64,000 nucleotides of DNA from Terfezia claveryi (taxonomy: Eukaryota > Ascomycota > Pezizomycetes > Pezizales > Pezizaceae), in assembly GCA_015179025.1 (NCBI GenBank), contig WHUX01000134.1, positions 86,667-150,666 on the forward strand. The letters run 5' to 3'. A program made the translations under genes and the position numbers. Shown here piece by piece: positions 36,398-48,506 of the stretch. Position 1 is the first letter of the stretch; each line of letters starts with the position of its first letter. Under the pieces are notes generated by a model. The model did no database searches. It was not told the origin of the DNA and worked only from the letters and a program-made list of their open reading frames with translations.

Positions 36398-37640
36398 CTT
36401 GATCTGTGTTTGATAGGGATTGGAGCTCGATGTATTGCCTCTCTATGAGTGGAGAGATATGGGATGTTCACTTACCATCGGGCCTTGTAGATTTCTTCTT
36501 TACATTGCAAACAAAACCGGACAACTAGAATGTCCTAGGTAGGTCTGTCTACATCCGTGAAGGAGTCTGCACACTTCACCTTCTCTGGTACGGGGGGATT
36601 TCCATATTCACCGAAAAGTGTTTGTTCCCGTGGGAATACATATGGTCATAGGGCATTTACGGATAGCGACTTTTTTGTTAGCAAGGCCCTACATATAGAA
36701 GTTCAAGTTGTTGAACTCCTTTTTCTTGCATGTGTGTGTGTGCCGTATGCGCCATAGTCAAACCTTGAGTGTTTGACATCTCTTTCGGTGCCCTCAGAAG
36801 CCTTATACTAACATAGGTGTGTGCATGATAAGGTACCTACTTGCTCCCCCTAGGCTATTGCTTACAACTGTAGGCTACATTATGTATTACTTACCTTACT
36901 GTAACCATCAATTTTGTTTTATTTTTTTCCTATTCCTCCACATTAGTTAACATATCAATATTTATTATCCTTAGTCACTGAATTACCATCCAATCGAAGC
37001 ACAGCGCAACCAGGTTACTACGAGAGGTTGTTCCAACCAGACTACCAGGTTAGGCTCCATTGTCTTCCATATCTGGTTAGTGGTCTTACATGAACTTCCT
37101 CATCAGGTAGTCGAGCACCCCTGTCCTACATATACATGCACGGTGTGAAAGGGTTCGAACGCGAGGATGTATGATATCGAATTGAACGTTGGTCACACAT
37201 CCTTGTCCTTGTTATTGAAATTAGGAAAACGTACATATGATATGGGGTTGCAATGTAAACATGGAATGTCTGATGGAGTGATTAGGTGAAGAATGCATAC
37301 ACGAAGTTGTAAATCCCCCCATAGCTCATTGTTCTATGCTACAGCGTCCGACGGTACAACCGGTCAGCTAACCTAGGTGGGTTAATTTAGGCCTGGCAGT
37401 CAAAATGGTTTGATATTCAAGACGGTAAAGTGCACGCGTACACACAAGATGTAAATGGAAGAAAATTCTACGAGAGGTTGTGCCAACCAGACTAATATAC
37501 ATGTCCACTGCACTTACAGAAAGGAAGCTAAACGAAAAAAACAGAAAAGGCTAGAAATGGGTCTCATGGGACAAGACACATATTGAGGGAGGGTCGCTTA
37601 AAGTTGATAAGTACAAATATGCTAGTGAACTGTTAATCAT
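36398..37640. other. Intergenic, holds dispersed 18-nt motifs
   Basis: No gene. Two copies of CTACGAGAGGTTGT(T/G)CCAAC followed by CAGACTA occur at 37018-37044 and 37468-37494, 450 bp apart. The rest is AT-rich unique sequence. Confidence 0.6.
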
Positions 37641-37735
37641 GGATGGTTGGCCGAGTGGTTATGGCGACAGTTTTAAGTATGAATATACAATCACTGTTAT
37701 CGAGAGATGCAAGGGTTCGAACCCCTTACCATCCA
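37641..37735 (+). tRNA. tRNA-Leu: tRNA-Leu(UAA) with 14-nt intron
   Basis: Acceptor GGATGGT pairs with ACCATCC, with discriminator A. The D-arm is GCCGAGTGGTTATGGC. Anticodon stem ACAGT/ACTGT encloses TT-TAA-G, an intron of about 14 nt (TATGAATATACAAT), then C. The long variable arm (ATC-GAGA-GAT) is class II, and the T-arm is AAGGG-TTCGAAC-CCCTT. All arms fold. Confidence 0.92.
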
Positions 37736-38074
37736 ACATTCTTTTTATTATTATTTTTAAATTGTTTTGGGACGTTCTGTGAATTGCCACTTCCTTCTGT
37801 CGGTCTAGTAACCGTGATCGTTATTGAGACATGATATTTCTGTCCTATCTACCGTATCCTGGAGTAATCTGCGGATAACAACCGATGGTTACCTGCTGTG
37901 GGGGGCATCACGTTTATCGTTGGAGCTGAGTCTGGCTCTTGAAGTTGAAGATAATAATAGTAGCGGCTTCTGGGACAAGAAGGTCGATTTCGATCAAAAT
38001 CGAAACAAACCAATGTTCGATTTCAATAAGGAAAAATATTCTCGCGAGCTTGAGGGAAAAAAAAAAGAATAAGT
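37736..38074. other. Spacer between two tRNA genes
   Basis: A T-rich stretch directly after tRNA-Leu (CATTCTTTTTATTATTATTTTT) serves as its Pol III terminator. No gene seen. Confidence 0.6.
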
Positions 38075-38161
38075 TCCGTCGCCGGGAATTGAACCCGGGT
38101 TCTGAGAGTCCTCACTATCTGTGATGAGAGTCTCAAATGCTAGCCACTACACCACGACGGA
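38075..38161 (-). tRNA. tRNA-Glu: tRNA-Glu(CUC) with ~16-nt intron
   Basis: Acceptor TCCGTCG/CGACGGA. D-arm region GTGTAGTGGCTAGC. Anticodon stem TGAGA/TCTCA with loop CT-CTC-A, then an intron (TCACAGATAGTGAGGA) before position 38. T-arm CCGGG-TTCAATT-CCCGG. A CTTATTCTTTTTTTTTT tract just past the 3' end is the Pol III terminator. Confidence 0.92.
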
Positions 38162-38408
38162 TGTGATCATGTGATGAAAATGGAGATTTTATTTATATAG
38201 CTAAAAAACGTGAGCGACAGTTACAGACTATGACGCACGGCGCGGCATATTATGCAGGAATTGCGTCATAACTTTCGCCCTCGCACTGTATCTACTTGCA
38301 AACCGGGAAACTATTCTTGTAGTATTATCTCGCAGCTGCCTTTTTGAGTCTATGGTGAGGCTGGTGAAAGAGACTGCTTCTTGGCGCTCTCTTCCGGTGG
38401 AAGAGTTC

Positions 38409-38475
38409 GCACAGTCTGGTCGCACAGTCTGGTCGCACGTCGCACAGTCTGGTCGCACAGTCTGGTTGCACAGTA
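38409..38475. repeat. Tandem GCACAGTCTGGTCGCACAG-type array
   Basis: AGTCTGGT(C/T)GCAC occurs four times (starting about 38413, 38426, 38446, 38459), with a fifth TAGTCTGGTTGCAG at 38554. It is an amplified form of the dispersed AGTCTGGTTG motif, placed about 340 bp upstream of ATG38. Confidence 0.75.
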
Positions 38476-38814
38476 GTGTTACATTTTGGTCTTTTTTTTG
38501 GTTCCAGGCCAATTCCAAATCAACAGTGTGGAGAATCTGATAAATCCGAACGCTAGTCTGGTTGCAGCCATCGATAGAACTGATATGTAGTTAGCTCGTC
38601 TCGCAACTTCATGTTACAGTTTCTATCCTCTCACCAAATACTCACGTTCGAGTTCGACAACATCCCAGTTCGTCAGTGTATCTGGTGCGCCGCCTCTACA
38701 TCAAGGAATCGACCATATCCCGAGAAAGTGGAAAAAAGGTAGCCGGATGCAAATCCTTGCTGCCAAAGCTCGAAACCACATCTCCAATCTTGCAGGCTGA
38801 AGCTCATCACCGCG

Positions 38815-40707
38815 ATGGAAGCTTCACCCCTTACACAGGCACAAGCTCCCGTGTCCCTCAGTCCTGGAGCTATGGCTTACTTTGTCTCCCTCAGGCTCAC
38901 AACCATGTCACCAAAGCAGCCCAACTTACCTCGTCGGGATCTGCTCATAACCTCACTCCCGAAATCCTAAACGAAGCCAGCAAAGAGCACTCATTAGCAG
39001 CAGACCTATTTGAAAAGGCTGGCGACCTCACCACCGATCCCGAGGCACAGAGGACCCTTTGCCTGATGAAGGGACACCATAGGAAACTGTCTCAAGCATT
39101 GACTGAGGCTGCGGCGATCAAGACGAGCTCGAAATCAACAGCAGTGGGAGGGAGCGGAACAAGTAGCCCTATCCTGATACGCTCTGGCTCTCCTGGTCCG
39201 ATGGCCCATAGTGAAACTCCGACACTCAGGAGGGGCGGTAGCTCGAATGCGGAACCCGATCTCTCACCGCAGGGATTTCCGCCTCTCTCCCACCCGTTGT
39301 CAAATACATCTCGGTTGGGAAAATCCACACCATCATTGTTAGCGAGTAACCTGGCGAGTAAAAGAGGAATACCACCGATGCAAAGCGTCTTAACACCGGT
39401 TCTTTCACCAGCTACCACCCCCGGAGCGTCGGCACGACGTGGGAATGATTTTTTTACAAGTAATCAACTTAGTCAACATCTTGATGCTCAACGAGGGCCA
39501 AATGCTGGAGTATCTGGTTCCAAGACCCGGCGGGGTGTGGAGCAGATAAGTCGCGATAACAATAAGCAAGGAGAAGCAGGATTTAATAAGTTCTACACCT
39601 CTCTTGAAACTTTCGTATCGCGTATTGGGTCTCCGCTTGCGGGTCCGTTGGGTTTCGCGGGGATGGATTTGCAACCTGAATCCAAGGAGACTTTCGTTTC
39701 ATCACCGACGACTGATGGGGAATTGATTGATGGGTCTACCGTTCCTGCTCATCCAGACAAGGATGGATCTAGCTATGGCTATGGTGTTACGGAGATGGTG
39801 CAGAACTTGATGCCCAAGGCCTGGTGGAGTGGACAGGACCAGGGGCAAGCCAAGCCGAATGTGAAAACTAGGGGAATATTTGGCGCAGCGAATGGTGGAA
39901 GGTCAGCGAGACCTGGGTGGCAAGGAAATGAGAGTTACTATGTAGGTTGCAAAGTGGTTTCACTTCTGGGGGTCATATGCATCCAGCCTCATCTAACACT
40001 CCTTCTAGGTGGTGCCTACAACAAAAGGGGACAAAACCTTCCCCGTATCTTACGCAGCAGTAGCCGGACGTGCACCTTCTCCCCCACAGGAAGTCTCGGA
40101 GGACTTCTCTCCGCTACGACCAAAGAAAACCGACGGTGGTCGCCGCACAAGGGCTACAGCGGATATTCCTATAACGGAGACAATACCGGAAGGGGATGAG
40201 TCTAAAGCGGACCTTGACCAAGGGAAAACTATGGAAGAACTCATGCTCGAAAATCAGCAACTGCGACAGGCAACCGATAATCTCAGCCGGCGCTTGCACA
40301 CCTGGGAAGTTAATGCACGGGATTCCCGTGCAATGCTAGACCGTAGTCTTATGCTCTATCGGAACAAACCTGGAAGTGAAGGTGGGAGTTTCGGGAGCGT
40401 GGGGGATGATAAAACTGCAGATAGGGAGAAGGAGTTACAGATGGAGATTCGAAGTTTGAGTGGTAAAGTGGTGGAGTTAGAGGCGGAAATGGAACAGTTG
40501 AAGTTAGCACTTGATCGGGAGAAGAAGGAAAATGAAAGATCAACGAAGAAAGTAAATTACTACAAGGAGAGGTGGGATAAGTTGAAGATGGATGCGAGGG
40601 CGAAGGAATTGAGGAAGCAACAAGGTGGAGGGGGGGCGATGCCTACGATAGGTGAGGCTACTCCAAGAAGTGGGGGAAGCCGGAGGGCAAGCCTGGAGGC
40701 GTTATAG
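38815..40707 (+). CDS. ATG38: ATG38/NRBF2-like autophagy PI3-kinase complex subunit
   Basis: Three exons (38815-38850, 38895-39941, 40009-40707; introns of 44 and 67 nt) encode 593 residues starting MEASPLTQAQAP. An N-terminal MIT-like helical hairpin (HNHVTKAAQLTSS ... EHSLAADLFEKAG ... RTLCLMKGHHRKLSQALTEA) is followed by a long Ser/Pro-rich linker. The conserved C-terminal block is MEELMLENQQLRQATDNLSR, then LHTWEVNARDSRAMLDRSL and a coiled coil. MIT domain plus C-terminal coiled coil is the Atg38/NRBF2 layout; the protein links Atg14-Vps34 and Vps15-Atg6 in autophagy PI3-kinase complex I. The first intron donor (GTGTCC) is weak, so the first dozen residues are less certain. The frame is otherwise intact. 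Confidence 0.75.
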
Positions 40708-40996
40708 GGGTAGGTATTTATTGCATTCTCGGGAGTCTGGGGTATTTTTCTGTTCATTTCTAGTTTTCTGCTCTGCCACTACTTAGCTAGCTCTAGCGAT
40801 CAGGTGCTTACCTAATCCGAACTTATTTATATTATCTAGCTGAGCCTCAAAGCTCCACATCTCTCTTGACATAGGAAGAGCTCTTCACAGCTTCTCCCGC
40901 CGCCGGGGGAAGTTGGATTCTCATTGATCTTAAGAACGTGTTCCGCGTTCATATCATATTGCTTCTGACGCCCCACGTTTCACCACTTATATCACT

Positions 40997-41530
40997 TCGC
41001 CGCTCACATCGGGGCTCAAGATTGCCCTGCACCCATTAGCAGCCTTTCTCAAGAAATACCTCGAATATCTCCCACAGATCTAGTCCGCCACCAGCTCTAA
41101 CCCGCCGTCGGAAGTCTAACTATCTCCCATTCTTACTCCGTCCCTCACTTATTCCCGCCTTCCATTGCTTATCCCTGAGGACGAAAAGACATTTAAGCAG
41201 GAGGCACCGGCAGAAATATTGTGGAGCAGGCGGGGCAGAGAGAGGATCTAGGGGTACTGGTTGTGACAGGGAAGGCGGAGGGAAGTAGGGGGTGGCAGGA
41301 GGATGTCTGAGAGGGCTATGGATTTTGTCTCGAATATGAATATAGATTTCATATCGGCTTTAGTAGAGGAACGGCTCTCTTAGGCGCGAGCACTAGGCAC
41401 ATTGTTCAATGTAACGTTTAATAGACCTGAATTTTATCTGGCTATAGCTCCACATATGTGGGTCAATTGGGTCAAATAGTTGATCCTGCCTGCAGTGGCT
41501 ATATACTCGTTTATTAGCGGTTAGGTATAG
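40997..41530 (+). pseudogene. Relic reading frame with in-frame stops only
   Basis: One frame stays coding-like for over 500 nt: SPLTSGLKIALHPLAAFLKK..., LLIPEDEKTFKQEAPAEILW, ERAMDFVSNMNIDFISALVE, ARALGTLFNVTFNRPEFYLA. It is interrupted by stops at 41081 (TAG), 41117 (TAA), 41249 (TAG), 41264 (TGA), 41381 (TAG) and 41477 (TAG), with no frameshift. Each stop is one C-to-T change from CAG, CAA or CGA. It could be a mutated gene or transposon ORF. The family is not recognised. Confidence 0.4.
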
Positions 41531-42650
41531 CGTTGCTGGTACAGGAACATCATGATATCAGGGACGTCACCTCAGCAGTAGGGGTAAATTTGGTTTCTAG
41601 TGGAGAAATCAGAACACTCTCCTACATTCGTACTCTTGCTAAGGATGTAACTGTATTGATGCATGATCAAGCCCTACGTGCTAAATCTATTCGCTCAAAA
41701 AGATAATATTCCCCGATATTTATCAAGACAAAAATATATGTTACTAATCTATATATCCCCCCCCGAAAGTTGGGTTGTGAACTTTTTGATTATTTGCTCT
41801 GGTAAAGAGGGGGAATATGAAGACAAGTAAAGAGCTGTTGTGTGTTTGAGTATCCAAGGAGTTGAGGGTAATTGTTGTATGTGTATGGGCGGAAATCGGA
41901 GTGCTAGAAGCGCTTACCAGAGTCAATATACGGCTGTGAGTTATTTCTCGAACTCGCATGTAACCTGCTTTGCTCTTTTTTTATTTTTATTTTTATTTTT
42001 CAAATTTAGATATTATGTATAACTCAAGTATGTATGGAGTAGGTGTTTGTGCAAGTTATTGGATGGATACTTTAGTTGTTGCTATGCCAATGACACCAGG
42101 GCTATAAACAGACAATAGAGGGGCCATTAGGGCGGTATTAAAAAATTGACATCCTTGTCAAACCTATAGCCAATTGACTTTAATGCCTAAGGCTTCTCCT
42201 CCAAGTGTGTGACTGTCAGAAAAGCAAGAGATTCACCACACTACACTACAACGAGCGATGCAAGAATGGAATGCGCAGCAAAAATACAAGACAGATTCAC
42301 GCTCTACAGCTTTTGAGTTTTTATGTAAGAGATACTTATACATACCACCTCTCAGCTTGAGATTCCTATACTCCACTATGTGAAATCACAGTAGCATCCA
42401 GTCGGAATTTTTTGAGGAGACCAAAAGTTTAAGGGTGGGGTATATATAAAAATTTGGCGTGCAAGGAATACCGAGATTTATGGTAAGTTAAATCTCAGGG
42501 TAAGGAATGGAATGGAATTTCGGTGTTCGGGTGATTGCAGAAACATTCTGTACAGAATCTTCTTAGAAGCAAACGGAACGTCTCGAATGGAACGGAATAT
42601 ACTAGGAAGACTTTGGAAAATGTCAAGAACGCCGCGTTTCCAGTTCACCC
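41531..42650. other. Intergenic
   Basis: No gene seen. It includes a TTTTTTTATTTTTATTTTTATTTTT stretch near 41,977-42,000. Confidence 0.5.
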
Positions 42651-42653
42651 TTC

Positions 42654-42668
42654 AGTATAAATACCCCC
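42654..42668 (+). promoter_or_regulatory. TATA-box promoter of the relic gene downstream
   Basis: AGTATAAATACCCCC is a textbook TATA box, followed by about 100 nt of C/A-rich leader (CCTTACAACCTCCAAACCTC...). It stands about 140 nt ahead of the relic frame starting near 42,800. Confidence 0.5.
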
Positions 42669-42799
42669 GATTCCCCCAATCATCCTTACAACCTCCAAAC
42701 CTCAATCTACACCCCACCCCAACTTCCTCACAATTAAACACATTTACCTCCTAAAGATACAGCTCTTCTATTATTACCTGCTACCCCTATCATCTACCG

Positions 42800-43450
42800 T
42801 GTCAGAAAGCGAGAATAGAATAGTCAGCAAAGCTGATAGGGTGGTGAGCAAGAGTCAGTATTTCAGGAAACGATGTCGGGAAGAAATGGAGAAGCTGGAG
42901 GGGAGAAAAGAGTAGGAGTTCGCAAAAGAAATAGCTCGCTTGACACAAGAGCAGGCAGAGAAAGTAGCCTTCGCAGCACAAGGTATGAAGGAAATGGTCG
43001 AAGGCTGGACCGACGAAGATCTCTCAACAATGGAGCAGACGTTGGGACAGATCTCAACTTCTCAAAAACATTCCTACCCTTGTCGGAGATTCATACCAAC
43101 TCCGAAAGAAGAAAAGCGAATGCACGGGAAAGGCTCGAAAAAGCGTAGGGAGACGAGTGGGAGGAGAAAATGGGGGATTTATTGCCTCCCTACCCTGCGG
43201 AGGAATTCCTGCGAGAACTAGCACGATTTGCAGAAAGAAATACGGCATGGGAGACGGCGGAAGCTCTGATAAAAATGAGGATAGCTGAGCGGTTAGCCGC
43301 AAGGAGGACGAAGAAATACACGTGGGCGATGGCGAGGGACATCGCAGAAAGGCCGAATGTATGGAAGAAGCAGCTCCGGGGAAGCGTAGCTGCATCTTCA
43401 TCACCGAATACCCTCGCTCCTCCTCCCAACCCCAGTCCCACGATTTGAGA
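42800..43450 (+). pseudogene. Relic of a helical, charged protein gene
   Basis: The frame through 42800-43060 reads SESENRIVSKADRVVSKSQY, then EEMEKLEGRKE, TAG at 42913, EFAKEIARLTQEQAEKVAFA and EDLSTMEQTLGQISTSQK. Around 43062-43066 (an A5 run) the coding-like frame shifts to LPLSEIHTNSERRKANARER, TAG at 43146, then GDEWEEKMGDLLPPYPAEEF, RELARFAERNTAWETAEALI and KKYTWAMARDIAERPNVWKK. It has two TAG stops (CAG-like) and one shift, with an intact promoter in front. Coiled-coil composition; family unknown. Confidence 0.45.
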
Positions 43451-44064
43451 TGTAGGCGAATGTCAATTCGAGGACTGAGCTTGGGAAGGAGGGTTGGGAG
43501 GAAGAGCGAGGGTAATCACCAGCTACAGGGAGGTAGGATTCTAAGAGCTAGTGGCCGTCCACATAAGGTATGCATGCAAGAAACTACATATATCTGCAGC
43601 TGGTCAGTTGAAAAAAGTGGTTTCTTGGGCGCGTAGGTAGTCAACGACATCTAACTACCACTCAATAAATGGCGGAAAGGGATGAAATACATAATTAATT
43701 ATTGACATGTAACTTAGTTATATTTGCCGAAATGATTGATGCCAGGCTTTATACCAACCTTAATACCCCCCCAAATTCAGAATATGATGAAATCCAATAT
43801 CCAGGGATGCCCGTACATCAGTTATGTTTTGGGAGCAGTTGGAAATGGATAATCAATCTGAAAGCGAACTACAGTAGAAAGAATACATGATATGGACCAA
43901 GGAGGTTGTTCTGGTCCTTTGTGGTATTCAGTCCATTCCGGAATGGACCAGCTAACGCCAAGAAACGCCAAGAACCATGACTTTGTCAGCCATCGCACTC
44001 CGAAACCAACACCGTCACAACAACCAACTCAACACTCTGCTCCTCCAGACCAGTTCCGCGACGT

Positions 44065-44309
44065 AGTGATTCTCACCCTTTCACTATACAGCCGACGTAG
44101 TGATTCTCACCCCTTCACTATACAGCCGACGTAGTGATTCTAATCCCTTCACTACATGATGCCGTCGCCAGCAGTGATTCTCACCCTTTCACTGTAACAC
44201 GAAGCTTAGCTATAGTGATTCTCACCCTTTCACTGTAACGCGAAGCTTAGCTGTAGTGATTCTTATCCTTTCACTATTGCTGTGTGGTAGTGATTATCAT
44301 TCTTTCACT
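44065..44309. repeat. Seven-copy hairpin repeat, AGTGA-N11-TCACT
   Basis: A 21-nt unit with AGTGA and TCACT arms around TTCTCACCCTT occurs at 44065, 44099, 44133, 44173, 44214, 44255 and 44289. Spacings are 34, 34, 40, 41, 41 and 34. Each unit can form a 5-bp hairpin. The spacers fall in two classes (ATACAGCCGACGT and GTAACRCGAAGCTTAGCT). Confidence 0.85.
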
Positions 44310-47300
44310 ACATTCCACGCCGGTCTACGAGCTGAGTTCAATAATCCGACTCCAACCACCTCAAACTCCGGTGATTCTTCATCAGAGATACTTTTTACTC
44401 GCGATCCGGCTGATTCGTCTTTCCGATATTTCTTTTGATGTTCTAACGTTTCTGGTTTCTAGTTGGAGATGCTCCGAGAGTTGAAGAGAGTGGAACGAGA
44501 GCGCAGCAGGTGATGATGCGTAAGCTTTGAGCGTAAGGTGTTGAAAACACATTGGTTCATTCCTCCATTTATATAATACTGATACCAAGTATGGAATCAG
44601 GGAACTAGGAGCAATATTAACGCGCGACGATGTCGGAATACATCTTAGATTGCTCCGCGCAAGTGAAGCATCATCGCGGCTGCCGGAGAAACCGCGCCAC
44701 AAATATCACGCATGCACCTCAAGGAAGTCAAAACGTACGAGAGTCGAAATATATAGCCTGCGGATTATATATCTCTCCTCACCGACGACTAGTTCATGTA
44801 GGAATTCGAATGACAAATCTTGGAAAATTGCCAGAGCACGGAAATTGTCGATTTTGGGGTTTACCGAGGCAGAGTATTCGGTTGAATATATACCGTTGCT
44901 GGAGGGTATATTGAATTTTCTGCAGTGTATTCAAGAGTTCTAGTGTACTTTCCCGAAAACAGCATGTATAGAATTTGTTTGGATGTATATCTGAGTTCCG
45001 GCTTTCTCCATTTTTCCATTGCATCCCAAGTTGTATGACTGACTTCACACCATCAAAATAATTGAGCTCAATCGCTGCCCCCCCCAAATCCCCAAAGCCC
45101 CCGAAACTTCGTCTGCATATACGCCAACCGCTCCATCTCCCACTGAGTCTCCTACATACCCACCGTGTCTCCCTCAAAGAATGGAATTTGGTCAACCACC
45201 ATTGATGACCTATTGTTTGACAGACTGATGCCTAATCTCCTTCTCCGAAAAGGACTCATACCCATTGCTAGAGAAAACCAACCGGTTTGATGATTTGTTC
45301 AAGTGCATAGATGGAGCAAGGTCATTTGATGTAGAGTCATGGAGGCAAGCATTTCACCAGTAAATTTAATAGCGATCTAGAAAATGATGTATGGAAGATC
45401 CAGATGGACTGATAAGTATGGGATGTATCTTATGCAGGGGGATCTAACGTGATGCCTTTTTCCAAGCCTGACTCTCCGGGTACATAGAATGCAGTTTGAA
45501 AATGCGGACCACTGCATGGTGAAATACTCAGATCTGTATGTGGTTTCTTTGAACCTGAGTGGTGCTGAGGATATGTTTACATTGCTATGGATCATGACAA
45601 GAGTTAAGGCATGTCTACAGGAGCTCATAGCTCATTGTTGTGTGGGATCTCTGATATTGTAATATTTAGGGCTGCAATGCAGGAAACTTGTCAAGTTGAT
45701 GCTTCGTGCTAGCCATCAAAACTCTTTTTAGACACTCGGGAACTAGGTAATTGTTTTGTGAATTACAGCTATCCTCGATATTCACCCACAGGAGGCGCGC
45801 AGGGACTAAGAAGTACTGTATTTGGCAATGAAAAACAATTTGATCATCTAGAAATACAGAAAGCAAAAACTAGCAAACCTCAAGAAAACAAGAAATTACT
45901 ACTAACAAAACTGAGCTATCTCTTCAATATCGAACTACCAGAGTGCTAATCCAATCCCTATGACTCCCCAGAACCCCACAGCCTTCTGTATTTTGTGTCT
46001 CGATAATTCCATACCTAACAATCCAATTCCGTATCACTCTAATACCTATTTGTCCAACATATTGGCTACCTCGAAATCTCATATCCGTCCGTCAACAACC
46101 GTCCAATGAAATGCATTGAAGCGTACTCCTGCTCAATCCTATGCATTGAGTATTTCTTCCACAGCTTCTAAGGGCAGCTTTCTTTGTATCCATCTGTACC
46201 ACCATGCCGTAGGTACCTTTGGATATGATTTGTGTAGGCCGTACACGTTCATAGATTTCTGATAATCCTGGTAGACTAGATGGATGTGATGTGTTCTCAA
46301 TTAGACTTTTACAATGCTTTGAATAAGCATGAAACCGACATAAAAATTGCGGGTTATATTCAGGTGGCAAGAACATGGAACACTCCACTTTGCAACTGTA
46401 AGATAAATGTTGATTATTTTATGAATAATCAATCTTCATCTCCCTATTTTCCCCCTCCCCAGCGAAGCTCCTATGGGTGAAAAATCTCTATATATTCCAC
46501 AATGCACTGTGAATGCCCTTGGCGTGCTTATTGCGCAAGCCTCCAGGGTGGTGGGATTGACCGTCGTAGTCTTGTGCCATATAAAGTTCGTGCACACGCA
46601 TGCGACCCATCTATTTCCCTAGGAAACGTTGAATCACTCCGGTCCGAAGGCATCTCTATCCAATAGGCTCGCTCATTCACAACGTCCTTTGGCTGTATAA
46701 CGTCGGCAATAATTTAGAGAATGCAACGCACTCATTTACAACATTGGTATGTAATTTAATTGATTTTGCGAACATTAGATCAGATCGGGTTATAAGTGGG
46801 ACCATGGCCATAATAATAATGGAATGACAGAGCTATTCAATACCACCTGGAGGATGGACTGATACAAATAATCTCATTTCAAGTCGACGTCCACACCTCT
46901 GATGTCTAGTTTTCAGTTTCTAGATGCCGAGTTTGATTTGATTTGGAATATGCGCTCGTTTACTTATTTCAATATCGTAGCAGTTTGCCGGCTCTCGTGG
47001 CTTACTTATTTATTTATTTACAAATTTTTCGTTACCCTGAACTCCAGGCCAATTTGCCAGGCGGCCAACCACGGGTATCATATTCAACGATCGTTATGTA
47101 CAAGGATAAGAAACGGATCCAAGTTGAATATCAAACTCGGTATCTCAGGGCCCAAAGCTAGACATTTAGGGGGCGGGGGTGGTGTATGGACGTACATGTA
47201 TGCACGCATGAGCTGAGAAAATTGAGTCGGTTCGTCATCATCTAGACTGAACAGCTCTTTCTTGCCGTTGTTACGCATGGCCATGTTACTACATATGTAC

Positions 47301-48506
47301 ACAAATCGAGGTCTTATGTTAGGGAAAAATCGTATAAATGGGTTTCTATCATATACAAATGAGTGCGGCGCGTTCTCTGAGTGGTTGCGGACAGTGCGAA
47401 GATTATAAACTCAGCACCCTGCCTGGGCTGCCCAAGGCCTGAATAGGCTAGAGGCCTGAGATCAGCTCCAGAGCTGGCAGCCTGGTCCGGTGGGCTGCCC
47501 TGCTGGTTGAGGGCACTACAGCAAGTTGTAGCTGCCTGTTGGTCTCACTCTTCACCTCCAGAGTGGCGTCGATAGATATGCGCGCCCAATGACTCTTGGT
47601 TGGTCATGGGTATATACTGTTGGTTTCTAGGCTCTGGGTTCTTTGTCTGGTGAGGTACTTAGCTAGCTGGAAGGAGATCCTGCAAGAACCAGCCTTTACC
47701 ATAAATACTGGCGGCATCGAGAACCTTATCGAGAGCTCCATTGGGATGGGTCACCACCATTCAGCATATGAATATGCTGACCACACTGGATGTGTTGCGA
47801 AAGAACGCAACGCCGCAGGGCCAACAACATCTTGAAGTGGTCACCATACCCCAATAGATAAAGATCTACGGTAGATTTATCAAGCATATCATGATCAATA
47901 CAACGCAGTAGCTACGAGGGCCCCTGGACGCGTTCCGGGCACACCTATATGTTTGCACGTGGGGCCACAGAGGTCACAGGTTCATGCTCAGCTTCCACAA
48001 TTGGGCAGATGCCAGGAGGGGCAATTCTTGGTTTGGTTATAGTGGTCGGTCAAAACCAATATTACCTCTAGGCTTGCCTGCCCTTGGGACGCCTGTGCTT
48101 CAGACTTCAGACTTCAATTCAGTGCCTGGAGCCAGTACCGTGTATATCAACTCTTGTTCCTATGCTCTCTACTTCTTGCTACTATGTTGATAAGTTTCGT
48201 TATCACTATGCTTTTGACTTTACCTGGGCTCGTTCTTAGACAGACCACCCTTCAGAGATCTGCTCAACAGCAATGTTCCCACGGCACGCCAACTACGATT
48301 CTACGAAGGAGCACATAACGACTCAGCATCGACTCAGCACCGACTCGGCGAGTCGCAATGGAGGAACCGTAGAAGTCAAAATAAATAATGTTCATTCCCC
48401 GCTCTTGTCTCATCCACTTCGGTCAAACTTGCACTCACCATTCGGGGCTGTCTCCAGCTACCCACACTCCTTTTGACAGCAATCGCAGCCGCTTTCTAAA
48501 AGCACG
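44310..48506. other. Intergenic, 4.2 kb without a supported gene
   Basis: Frames of up to 133 codons occur on both strands (for example 44794-45195 minus, 47596-47835 plus), but none shows a family pattern, splice structure or promoter. The region near 46,980-47,030 has ATTTATTTATTT. About 390 bp before the next gene there is a polypyrimidine tract. I see no RNA gene. Confidence 0.5.

Noticed and set aside
44065..44309. CRISPR array
   Set aside because: Eukaryotic locus; spacers are themselves repeated and units are hairpin minisatellites; no cas genes.
44382..44702. 106-codon minus-strand frame beside the hairpin array
   Set aside because: Random open frame with no recognisable motif.
44794..45195. 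133-codon minus-strand open frame
   Set aside because: Composition is not coding-like, no promoter or intron signals, and no family resemblance.
46092..46388. Frame containing SKGTYGMVVQ, like a kinase Gly loop
   Set aside because: Orientation and context give no other kinase motifs, and the frame is short.
47360..47510. CTGAGTGGTTGCGGA resembling a tRNA A-box, considered as a SINE head
   Set aside because: No B-box at the right distance, no A-tail and no second copy in the window.
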